Shown here piece after piece: positions 7,191-13,469 of a stretch of 16,235 nt of DNA. Numbering within the stretch: position 1 is the stretch's first letter; each line of letters begins with the position of its first letter. The notes under the pieces are model-generated. The model saw only the letters and a list, made by a program, of their open reading frames with translations, was not told the DNA's origin and did no database searches. Origin of the DNA: Bacteroidales bacterium (GTDB taxonomy: Bacteria; Bacteroidota; Bacteroidia; Bacteroidales; BM520); the NCBI GenBank assembly GCA_028701815.1, contig JAQVPY010000027.1, positions 1 through 16,235 on the forward strand, written 5' to 3'. The translations under genes and the position numbers were made by a program.

Positions 7191-8681
7191 TTATTTAATA
7201 TTGCCAAGTTCCATAATCTTCTTCGGAATGTCAGTATTATCATAATATCCGTTGAAAACATCACTTCCGGCACCGATTGAAAATACCGGAACAGGAACAG
7301 CCGTATGCGAATAACTCGTCCAGTCGATGCCGGCCTTGTTGTTCAGAATATGTGTTACGGTAACTGTAAAGGGTTCATATCCGCCATAATTCAGGTATTT
7401 CTCTTCATTTGTCATCTCTTCACCCTTTTTCATACTTTGAGCAAAAGCGATTTGAAGCCTTTTAATTTCACTGCCATTAAGTTTAAGACCTTTGGCTTCA
7501 TCGCCGAGACCAAAGTAAGCTTTTACTATCTTCATCGCCTCGTCAAAAGAAATGACACCGCCTTTTCTCCATTCGGCGACAAGATCGTTCAATTCCATAA
7601 ACGAAAGTTTCTGATTCGCGAGAATATCGAAAGAAGTCTCATAGTGGGTGCCGGCATATCCGAGAGCAAGTCCGCCGCATTCGTGGTCGCCGGTTACAAC
7701 GATAAGGGTCTCTTTAGGGTGTTTTTTATAAAACTCGAAAGCTTTGCTGATAGCCTCATCAAAGGCAATAATCTCATAAACTCCCGTCACGGCATCATTA
7801 GCATGACATGTCCAGTCGATTTTCCCGCCTTCCACCATCATAAAAAAACCATTTTTATTTTCGAGCATGTCTATTCCCTTTTGAGTAAATTCAGCAAGAG
7901 AAATAACATCATCAACGCTTTTAACATCGTCGAGATCAATATTATATGGTAAAGAAGAGCCATCATTAAAATAGTTGTCAAGCATTTTAATGGTAGCGAT
8001 AACCTTCCCGGAATTTTTATCAAGGGCGTCAAATTCGCTGCGGGTATTCACATACTTATAGCCTTTTTCGGCAGCCATAGTCTTATATTCGTCGAAAGTT
8101 TTATTTTTATACTTATTATGTTTTACAGAACCGCCTGCAAAATAGTCGAAATTGCTATTAATCAACTGTTCGCCGATGATTTCATAATTATTTCTGTCTT
8201 CGGTATGAGCATAAAAACATGCAGGGGTGGCATGGTCTATACTTACACTTGTTATAACGGCTACTTTCATCCCCTTCTTCTTTGCTTTTTCAGCTATAGT
8301 CTCCAAGGCAGCCGTTCTCGCGCCATTCATGGATATTGTGTTGATAGTGGTCTTATGCCCCGTAGCGAGTGCCGTCGCTGCAGCAGCGGAACCGGTGATA
8401 AAACGGTTTTCCGCATTCGTCGTAGCCATACCTGTAGCTGTCATCTTACGTATCGTCAACGTGGTCTGCAATAAAGGACGTCCGGTCTCTTTACTGTAAT
8501 CGGCACGAAAATTATCTTCCGAAAGCGCAGCTTCGGCAAGACGTATCTGTGATATCGACATACCATCGCCTATGAAAAAGAAAATATATTTCGGCGTCTC
8601 ACCCGCTATTGCCACTACGGAAAATACTGTGACCGACAAAATCACAAGAGCGACTTTTTTTAAATATCTGAATAACTTCAT
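7191..8681 (-). CDS. Secreted alkaline phosphatase (PhoA family)
   Basis: The 496-residue exported enzyme hydrolyses phosphomonoesters. A signal peptide covers about residues 1-26 (ends AIAG). Metal and catalytic residues of the alkaline phosphatase family are visible: D39 in FIGDGMS, the nucleophile S98 in ITGSAAAAT, T153 in HATPA, E285 in VEGGKIDW, D290, H294, D333-H334 in TGDHECGG, and H460 in YSHTAVP. Compared with E. coli PhoA the Asp before the nucleophile is Gly (G97), the position of D153 is His (H151) and that of K328 is Trp (W291). The His/Trp combination is that of the cold-active Antarctic TAB5-type enzyme and of other bacterial homologues. It is the first gene of a minus-strand run down to menA. 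The 89 bp upstream hold a heptanucleotide array and an AT-rich leader but no clear TAnnTTTG box. Confidence 0.93.
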   Translation of the reverse strand: MKLFRYLKKVALVILSVTVFSVVAIAGETPKYIFFFIGDGMSISQIRLAEAALSEDNFRADYSKETGRPLLQTTLTIRKMTATGMATTNAENRFITGSAAAATALATGHKTTINTISMNGARTAALETIAEKAKKKGMKVAVITSVSIDHATPACFYAHTEDRNNYEIIGEQLINSNFDYFAGGSVKHNKYKNKTFDEYKTMAAEKGYKYVNTRSEFDALDKNSGKVIATIKMLDNYFNDGSSLPYNIDLDDVKSVDDVISLAEFTQKGIDMLENKNGFFMMVEGGKIDWTCHANDAVTGVYEIIAFDEAISKAFEFYKKHPKETLIVVTGDHECGGLALGYAGTHYETSFDILANQKLSFMELNDLVAEWRKGGVISFDEAMKIVKAYFGLGDEAKGLKLNGSEIKRLQIAFAQSMKKGEEMTNEEKYLNYGGYEPFTVTVTHILNNKAGIDWTSYSHTAVPVPVFSIGAGSDVFNGYYDNTDIPKKIMELGNIK

Positions 8682-8721
8682 CTTATTTTAAAAAAATTAA
8701 AAATTAACAAAAAAGAACCCC
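8682..8721. other. AT-rich leader upstream of alkaline phosphatase
   Basis: About 40 bp of A/T-rich sequence precedes the alkaline phosphatase start, with A-runs typical of Bacteroidetes leaders. No exact TAnnTTTG element is found on the minus strand here, so the promoter is either degenerate, lies within the hbd 3' end, or transcription reads through from crt-hbd. Confidence 0.4.
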
Positions 8722-8770
8722 GTGTCCACTATCCACTGTCCACTATCCACTAATCACTGTCCACTGTCCA
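8722..8770. repeat. Heptanucleotide tandem repeat (7 units) downstream of hbd
   Basis: Seven consecutive 7-bp units without slippage read on the plus strand as GTGTCCA, CTATCCA, CTGTCCA, CTATCCA, CTAATCA, CTGTCCA, CTGTCCA. On the minus strand the consensus is TGGAYAG. The next unit, CTAATAC at 8771, overlaps the end of hbd, and its CTA is the complement of the hbd stop codon TAG. The array lies between hbd and the alkaline phosphatase gene. A second array with the same consensus lies at 10508-10535. Confidence 0.85.
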
Positions 8771-9610
8771 CTAATACTTATAAAAGCCTTCTCCCGTTTT
8801 ACGTCCGAGTAGGTTAGCTCTCACCATCTTTCTGAGCAATGGGTGTGGGCGATATTTATCGTCCCCGAATTCTTTATGGAGGACTTCCATAATAGCGAGG
8901 CAGACATCAAGTCCGATAAGGTCACCTAATGCAAGAGGTCCCATCGGGTGATTAGCGCCGAGTTTCATAGCGTTATCAATTTCTTCTTTGGTAGCGACGC
9001 CGTCGGCGAGGATACCTATTCCTTCGTTTACCAAGGGTATCAGGATTCTATTCACTACGAACCCGGGAGCTTCGTTAACTAAAACGGGGGTCTTTCCGAT
9101 AGACGTAGCGAGGTCTGTCACAAATTTGCAGACTTCTTCCGAAGTCTTCTGTCCTTTGATGATCTCAACGAGTTTCATCACTGTTGCAGGATTAAAGAAG
9201 TGCATTCCGACGAATTTGTCGGGACGGCTTGTAAAAGAAGCTATCTCTGTGATAGATAACGATGAAGTATTAGAAGCAAAAATCGTTTCCGGCTTGCATA
9301 TAGCATCTAATTCCTTAAAGACTTCTTTCTTAAGGTCCATGCTTTCTACTGCGGCTTCAATAACGAGGTCTGCATCGGTGAATGCTGCATAGTCAGTAGT
9401 GGTGGTGATATTCGCGAGCGTGTCTTGTTTAAACTCCTCTGTGATCTTTTCTTTTTCAACGAGTTTTGTCAGCGACTTTGCAATCTTAGCTACCGCTTTG
9501 TCGAGACTCTCCCGTTTTCTACTCTTCATAATAACCGGCATCTTTGCCTGTGCAAAAGCCTGTACGATTCCGGAACCCATGGTTCCTGTTCCGATGACAC
9601 AAATTTTCAT
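8771..9610 (-). CDS. hbd: 3-hydroxybutyryl-CoA dehydrogenase
   Basis: The 279-residue protein reduces acetoacetyl-CoA to 3-hydroxybutyryl-CoA, or oxidises in the reverse direction, with NAD(P)H. The N-terminal Rossmann fold starts with the dinucleotide motif G7xG9xxG12 (VIGTGTMGSG). The catalytic residues of the family are H137 in MHFFNP, E149 in KLVEIIKG and N187 in GFVVNRIL, at the spacing seen in clostridial Hbd. The C-terminal helical domain ends with GRKTGEGFYKY, and the length is normal for short-chain single-domain enzymes. The gene follows crotonase by 32 nt and is probably co-transcribed. Its TAG stop is the first triplet of a heptanucleotide repeat array. Thiolase, butyryl-CoA dehydrogenase and Etf genes are not in the window, so butyrate formation is only an inference. 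Confidence 0.95.
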   Translation of the reverse strand: MKICVIGTGTMGSGIVQAFAQAKMPVIMKSRKRESLDKAVAKIAKSLTKLVEKEKITEEFKQDTLANITTTTDYAAFTDADLVIEAAVESMDLKKEVFKELDAICKPETIFASNTSSLSITEIASFTSRPDKFVGMHFFNPATVMKLVEIIKGQKTSEEVCKFVTDLATSIGKTPVLVNEAPGFVVNRILIPLVNEGIGILADGVATKEEIDNAMKLGANHPMGPLALGDLIGLDVCLAIMEVLHKEFGDDKYRPHPLLRKMVRANLLGRKTGEGFYKY

Positions 9611-9642
9611 GATTTAAAAATTTTTATAGTTGTTTTTATTAA

Positions 9643-10422
9643 TTATTCGTTTGTAAATGAAGCCTTGCGTTTAGATAAAAAGGCATCCATTCCCTCTTTC
9701 TGGTCTTTGGTATTGAAACATTTTGCGAAATACTCGTTTTCAAGAGCTATCGCGCCAGCCGTCGATAAATCGTAGCCCTCATTAATACTCTTTTTCGCAT
9801 ATTTAACAGAGATAGGAGCGTTAGCTGTTATCTTAACAGCCATAGCCATAACAGTATTCAGCAATTCTTCCTGCGGCACCACTGCATTGACGAGACCTAT
9901 TTTAAGTGCTTCATCTGACTTCACGGTGCGACCGGTATAGATGATCTCTTTTGCGAAAGCCTGACCTACAAGTTTGGAGAGACGATAAGTTCCTGAGAAC
10001 CCCGGAATAATGCCGAGACCTGTTTCGGGCTGACCGAATCTGGCGTTTTCCGAAGCGATGCGGATATCACATGCCATGGCAAGTTCGCACCCGCCACCAA
10101 GAGCATAGCCGTTGACTGCAGCAATAACCGGTATGTCGAGGACTTCAATCTTTCTGAAAACCATTGCGCCAAGTTGTCCGAAAGAGAGCCCGCCCTTTTC
10201 ATTAAGATCTTTCATCTCCGAGATGTCTGCTCCCGCCACAAAAGATTTCGGTCCGTCACCTGTGATAACAAGCACCCTGACACTTATGTCAAGATTATCA
10301 ATAAAGCGCTCCAACTCACTAAGAACCTTGGAGTTCAGGGCGTTTAACGACTGCGGTACCGATATTGCAACAACGGTAATACCGTTATCATGATTTTCGA
10401 CTTTCAAAAAATTATAATCCAT
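9643..10422 (-). CDS. crt: Enoyl-CoA hydratase / crotonase
   Basis: The 259-residue crotonase-fold protein hydrates crotonyl-CoA to 3-hydroxybutyryl-CoA, the substrate or product of the neighbouring dehydrogenase. The CoA and oxyanion-hole segments AGADISEM and NGYALGGGCEL are intact. Both catalytic glutamates of true hydratases are present, E113 in GGGCE and E133 in GQPE, exactly 20 residues apart as in the rat mitochondrial enzyme. The family segment PGAGGTQRL reads PGFSGTYRL here. The gene is first in a two-gene unit with hbd and has a TATCTTTG promoter element 25 nt upstream of its start. Presence of both glutamates favours hydratase over other crotonase-fold activities, though acyl-chain specificity cannot be read from the sequence. 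Confidence 0.94.
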   Translation of the reverse strand: MDYNFLKVENHDNGITVVAISVPQSLNALNSKVLSELERFIDNLDISVRVLVITGDGPKSFVAGADISEMKDLNEKGGLSFGQLGAMVFRKIEVLDIPVIAAVNGYALGGGCELAMACDIRIASENARFGQPETGLGIIPGFSGTYRLSKLVGQAFAKEIIYTGRTVKSDEALKIGLVNAVVPQEELLNTVMAMAVKITANAPISVKYAKKSINEGYDLSTAGAIALENEYFAKCFNTKDQKEGMDAFLSKRKASFTNE

Positions 10423-10447
10423 GCGTTTAAATGTTTATTTTAAAATA

Positions 10448-10455
10448 CAAAGATA
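10448..10455 (-). promoter_or_regulatory. Putative -7 promoter element for crt-hbd
   Basis: The minus strand reads TATCTTTG, an exact TAnnTTTG match, 25 nt upstream of the crotonase start. The region further upstream is occupied by the heptanucleotide array and has no clear TTTG at -33. Confidence 0.5.
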
Positions 10456-10465
10456 ACGATTTTAA

Positions 10466-10535
10466 TTGGAAGTGAGGAGTTAAAAGTGAGGAATTAGAAA
10501 TTAGGCACTGTCCTCTAACCACTGACCACCGTCCA
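10466..10535. repeat. Heptanucleotide tandem repeat (10 units, two unit types) downstream of the nitroreductase gene
   Basis: Ten consecutive 7-bp units run in fixed register. From the nitroreductase end, on the plus strand, they read CCGTCCA (10529), CTGACCA, CTAACCA, CTGTCCT, then TTAGGCA, TTAGAAA, TGAGGAA, TTAAAAG, TGAGGAG, TTGGAAG (10466). The first four match the array at 8722-8770; the other six form a second, degenerate G/A-rich unit type. The following triplet CTA at 10536 is the complement of the nitroreductase TAG stop. The array fills most of the space between that gene and the crt promoter. Confidence 0.75.
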
Positions 10536-11216
10536 CTAATCCACATATCTCACCTTCATCCCGTCGCGTGGTTTTGCTTCCGGTGTTTCATCCGGATATC
10601 CGATAGCAATAGCATACAAGAGTTTGTAGCCTTCGGACAAATCCAGACGTTGCAGGTAGTCGGCAGCTTCCGGTTGCTCGAAGAAAGCGACGGGACTGCC
10701 TAAGCAGCATGTACCGAGACCTAATGACTGTGCTGCAAGCATGATATTCTCGCCAAGAAGTCCGCAATCGATCTGGGTGAAGCGTCCATCGTCGCCGGCG
10801 ACAAAAATCACTGTCGGAGCATTACGAAACATGTTGACAAAGGAAGAATCTTCTACCATCTTTATCATACGTTCGTCGCCACCCTTGACAACAGTTTCCT
10901 TAAATATTGCAGTAATGCCGTCGATAAAATTCTTGTCGTCCACAATGCGTACTTCCCATGACTGCCTGTTCATGGCATTAGGGGCGTTGACTGCACATTT
11001 CATAATCACGTCAAGAGTATCTTGTGATACCGGCGTTGACTTATAGGCGCGAATACTGCGTCGCGCCATAATGGTCTGTATTACAGGATTGTCAATTTCA
11101 TTTGACGTAATTTCCTGCTGACTTTCCGTTCTCATATCTGCATTTGTTTTAGGAGTTTCATTGCATGCCGTTGCCACTAATAACAGCAACAGACAAAGAT
11201 TAATTATGTTTTTCAT
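10536..11216 (-). CDS. Nitroreductase-family lipoprotein
   Basis: The 226-residue protein has a lipoprotein signal, MKNIINLCLLLLLVATA followed by Cys18, then a short linker and a nitroreductase-family domain from about residue 45. The FMN phosphate-binding segment MARRSIRAYKS (residues 50-60) and the typical NAPNAMNRQSWEV, together with the late segment LGLGTCCLGSPVAFF, identify the FMN-dependent NAD(P)H oxidoreductase fold. Such enzymes usually sit in the cytosol, so a lipidated form facing the periplasm is notable, although similar ones occur in Bacteroidetes. The natural substrate is unknown. It starts 8 nt after the GreA/GreB-like gene and is probably translated from the same transcript. 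Its TAG stop is the first triplet of a heptanucleotide repeat array. Confidence 0.87.
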   Translation of the reverse strand: MKNIINLCLLLLLVATACNETPKTNADMRTESQQEITSNEIDNPVIQTIMARRSIRAYKSTPVSQDTLDVIMKCAVNAPNAMNRQSWEVRIVDDKNFIDGITAIFKETVVKGGDERMIKMVEDSSFVNMFRNAPTVIFVAGDDGRFTQIDCGLLGENIMLAAQSLGLGTCCLGSPVAFFEQPEAADYLQRLDLSEGYKLLYAIAIGYPDETPEAKPRDGMKVRYVD

Positions 11217-11224
11217 ATAATTTA

Positions 11225-11725
11225 TTAATATGTTATTTTAATTATTTTAAACGAAATCGTCCCTTTTGGAGAACGGAACACCACCTCATCACCAATCTTT
11301 TTGTTCACCATGGCTCTTGATATCGGAGAGATAAATGAGATTTTGCCGGCAGAAATGTCAGCTTCATCGACACCGACTATTCTGTATTCTGCCAACTCGC
11401 CGTCTGCTATCTTTTGAATGGTAACGGTGGCACCAAAACACACCTTATCTTTCGGCTGATTAGCGACATCTACTAAGGTCGCCGACTTAATACGCGTTTC
11501 CAACTGACGAAGAGTTGCGCCGAGAAAATTTTTATCTACATGATGATCATGCTCCTCATCTGCATACAACGCATCAATTTCCTTCTGAATATCTTCACGT
11601 TCCTTTTCAAGCATAGCCAATCCCTCAGGTGTCACATAATTTGTAACCCCTGCCGGCAAATATGCCCTCGGCATCACCATGGGAATCTCTTCCTGATCGC
11701 CTTCTCTAACAAAACCGCGACTCAT
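11225..11725 (-). CDS. GreA/GreB-family transcription elongation factor-like protein
   Basis: The protein has 166 residues, close to GreA length. It starts with the conserved extension MSRGFVREGDQEEIP and RAYLPAGVTNYVTPEG, characteristic of a GreA/GreB-like subfamily. A helical region at about residues 35-85 would be the coiled coil, and residues about 94-166 form the FKBP-like C-terminal domain (CFGATVTIQ, YRIVGVDEAD, ISPISRAMVNKKIGDEVVF). Canonical Gre factors insert an acidic tip with the SENAEY-type motif into the RNA polymerase secondary channel. Here the tip is DEEHDHHVDKNFLGA (about residues 56-70), acidic but different, so transcript-cleavage stimulation cannot be assumed. The gene is first in a unit with the nitroreductase gene, with a promoter element 19 nt upstream. 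Confidence 0.85.
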   Translation of the reverse strand: MSRGFVREGDQEEIPMVMPRAYLPAGVTNYVTPEGLAMLEKEREDIQKEIDALYADEEHDHHVDKNFLGATLRQLETRIKSATLVDVANQPKDKVCFGATVTIQKIADGELAEYRIVGVDEADISAGKISFISPISRAMVNKKIGDEVVFRSPKGTISFKIIKITY

Positions 11726-11744
11726 AATTTATTTTATTTTGTTA

Positions 11745-11752
11745 CAAAGATA
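11745..11752 (-). promoter_or_regulatory. Putative -7 promoter element for the greA-like gene
   Basis: The minus strand reads TATCTTTG, matching TAnnTTTG exactly, 19 nt upstream of the start codon in the divergent intergenic region. No convincing -33 TTTG is seen. Confidence 0.5.
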
Positions 11753-11799
11753 GCATATTTATTTCATTGGCGGAAGGAATTATCTGTAAGATAATATGA

Positions 11800-11807
11800 T
11801 AGTTTTG
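11800..11807 (+). promoter_or_regulatory. Possible -7 promoter element for the DUF2807 gene
   Basis: The plus strand reads TAGTTTTG, matching TAnnTTTG, 70 nt upstream of the DUF2807 start. The leader would be about 60 nt and ends in an A-rich stretch before the ATG. A -33 box at the usual distance is not evident, so this is tentative. Confidence 0.35.
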
Positions 11808-11877
11808 TCGAAAAAGTTGTAACCGGAATGCAGCATTGAAGTCTAATATACGTTTTTAAATAAAAAAATTTAAACTT

Positions 11878-12675
11878 ATGAAAAGACTCTCATTTATCGC
11901 AGTAATTCTGCTCTCATTGAGCATCACCGCATCATGTACCACAATTAAAGGTAATGGCAACATCACTAAAGATAATCGTAACATCACCGGCTTTAATAAT
12001 GTTACCCTCAATGGCTCAATTGATGTCGTAATCAGTTACGCAGAACAACACTCCGTCGTGGTGGAATGCGAATCCAATTTTTTAGAATATATTTTTACGG
12101 AGGTTAAAAACGGGACTCTCGAAATTCGTACTAAAGAGAACATTTCTCTCAGACCTTCTATAAATAACGGCAAACCCTTCCCTATTGCAGTTCACGTAAC
12201 AATGCCTGTCGTAGAAGACATAACGTTGAAAGGCTCGGGAGACATTTATGTATGGAACAATATGATATTCGGCGATAAATCAAGTCTGACACTCATCGGC
12301 TCAGGCGATATTAATTGTAAAAACTTAAGCACTAAAAACTGCAGCCTCTATTTAAACGGTTCAGGCGACCTTGATGTAGACAATCTACACAGCATCGATG
12401 CTACAATAAACCTCGTAGGCTCAGGTGACCTCGCAGTCAACTATATCGACAGCGAAAATACAACAATAGGTCTCAACGGCTCCGGAGACATCAAGACCAA
12501 AGGCAAATGCAAAAACCTTAATCTAAAACTAGAAGGCTCCGGTGATTTAGAGACTAATATAGATTACGAGAGTTGTGATGTAAGCCTGTTCGGTTCCGGC
12601 GATATTGACGTAAAAAAATGCGGAAAGTTGAACATCGCCTCAAAATCAGGCTCTGGCGACATCCACATAAAATAA
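11878..12675 (+). CDS. DUF2807 (GIN-domain) beta-helix lipoprotein with eight GSGD repeats
   Basis: The 265-residue protein has a lipoprotein signal, MKRLSFIAVILLSLSITAS followed by Cys20. The segment GNGNITKDNRNITGFNNVTL begins the DUF2807 domain, known as a putative auto-transporter adhesin, head GIN domain, and widespread in Bacteroidetes. From residue 119 the tetrapeptide GSGD recurs eight times, at G119, G141, G161, G181, G201, G220, G239 and G258, spaced 19-22 residues. This fits a right-handed beta-helix with one GSGD turn per rung. The family has no established biochemical role; surface or envelope location is inferred from the lipobox. It is the only plus-strand gene, divergent from the greA-like gene and convergent with the exonuclease III gene with only 7 bp between them. 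Confidence 0.92.
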   Translation: MKRLSFIAVILLSLSITASCTTIKGNGNITKDNRNITGFNNVTLNGSIDVVISYAEQHSVVVECESNFLEYIFTEVKNGTLEIRTKENISLRPSINNGKPFPIAVHVTMPVVEDITLKGSGDIYVWNNMIFGDKSSLTLIGSGDINCKNLSTKNCSLYLNGSGDLDVDNLHSIDATINLVGSGDLAVNYIDSENTTIGLNGSGDIKTKGKCKNLNLKLEGSGDLETNIDYESCDVSLFGSGDIDVKKCGKLNIASKSGSGDIHIK

Positions 12676-12689
12676 CTAATTGTTAATTG
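12676..12689. repeat. Two near-identical heptads across the convergent gene ends
   Basis: CTAATTG (12676-12682) and TTAATTG (12683-12689) follow directly after the DUF2807 stop. The first fills the whole 7-bp gap and the second contains the exonuclease stop codon. Two units are too few to be sure that this is related to the larger heptad arrays. Confidence 0.3.
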
Positions 12690-13447
12690 AGCCAAATTCC
12701 AACAGGACAGTGGTCTGAGCCGTCGACATCAGGTAGGATAAATGCCTGCGAGAGGCGATCTTTGATAGAATTACTGATAAGGAAATAATCGATTCTCCAT
12801 CCTATGTTTCTCTGACGAGCTGCAGCTCTGAACGACCACCAGGAATAAGCGTCTCTGGCATCGGGATGCAGAAATCTGAAAGTATCTACAAGACCTCCGG
12901 CGACATAACGATCCATGCCGTCGATTTCTTCCTGCATGTAGCCTGCCGCCTTGTTGTAGTTGTCTTTGGGACGCGCAATATCTACAGGCTTGTGAGCCAC
13001 ATTGAAATCGCCGCAAACCACTACAGGTTTCGTTCTCTCAAGGCCTTTCAGATAAACATAAAAGGCCATATCCCACTCCTGACGATATGTCAAGCGGAGC
13101 AACTCGCTGCCTGAATTGGGAACATAAACATTCACAAGATAAAATTCATCGAACTCGAGAGTAATCACACGGCCTTCAGTATCATGTTCGTCGGCACCGA
13201 TACCGTAAGTAACCGCGACGGGAGCCTGCTTCGACAACACGGCCGTCCCCGAATAGCCCTTCCGCTGCGCCTCATTACAGTAAATATGATATGTATCGAA
13301 ATCTGTCAGTGCCGCTATCACCTGTCCATTCTGAGCCTTGGTCTCCTGGAGACATAAGATGTCGGGATTGATAGCTTCCACCTTGGATTTAAAATCTTTT
13401 TGAATAACAGCCCTGAGGCCATTAACATTCCATGAGACAATCTTCAT
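12683..13447 (-). CDS. xth: Exodeoxyribonuclease III (AP endonuclease family)
   Basis: The 254-residue enzyme of the ExoIII/APE1 family cleaves DNA at abasic sites and trims 3' ends in base-excision repair. All catalytic residues are visible: N7 in SWNVNG, E35 in CLQETKAQ, Y108 in VNVYVPNSG, D147 and N149 in GDFNVAH, D220 in IGWRIDYFL, and D245-H246 in GSDHCP. Length and motif spacing are normal for bacterial ExoIII. It lies 22 nt downstream of the GNAT gene on the same strand and has a TATCTTTG element inside the last codons of that gene, so it may be transcribed both on its own and with the ATP-grasp unit. Its function is not obviously linked to those neighbours. It converges with the DUF2807 gene with a 7-bp gap. 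Confidence 0.96.
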   Translation of the reverse strand: MKIVSWNVNGLRAVIQKDFKSKVEAINPDILCLQETKAQNGQVIAALTDFDTYHIYCNEAQRKGYSGTAVLSKQAPVAVTYGIGADEHDTEGRVITLEFDEFYLVNVYVPNSGSELLRLTYRQEWDMAFYVYLKGLERTKPVVVCGDFNVAHKPVDIARPKDNYNKAAGYMQEEIDGMDRYVAGGLVDTFRFLHPDARDAYSWWSFRAAARQRNIGWRIDYFLISNSIKDRLSQAFILPDVDGSDHCPVGIWLN

Positions 13448-13469
13448 AATATTCTCTTTTCTATTTTTT

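Noticed and set aside
7305..7952. Long open frame of 215 codons on the plus strand
   Set aside because: It is antisense to the alkaline phosphatase gene, whose metal ligands and nucleophile are all conserved; no known motif or signal is seen in the antisense product.
4228..8681. Polysaccharide utilisation locus around the GH20 enzyme
   Set aside because: No SusC/SusD pair, sensor or other glycoside hydrolase is present.
8722..8770. CRISPR-like array
   Set aside because: The unit is only 7 bp with no spacers and no cas genes in the window.
8988..9392. Plus-strand open frame of 134 codons
   Set aside because: Antisense to hbd, which has a complete set of catalytic residues.
12232..12663. Repeats of about 60 bp that could suggest a CRISPR or DNA satellite
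   Set aside because: The recurrence is at protein level (GSGD every 19-22 residues) with varied codons, so it reflects the beta-helix fold.
12676..12682. Bidirectional terminator between the convergent genes
   Set aside because: The 7-bp gap has no GC-rich stem or T-tract.
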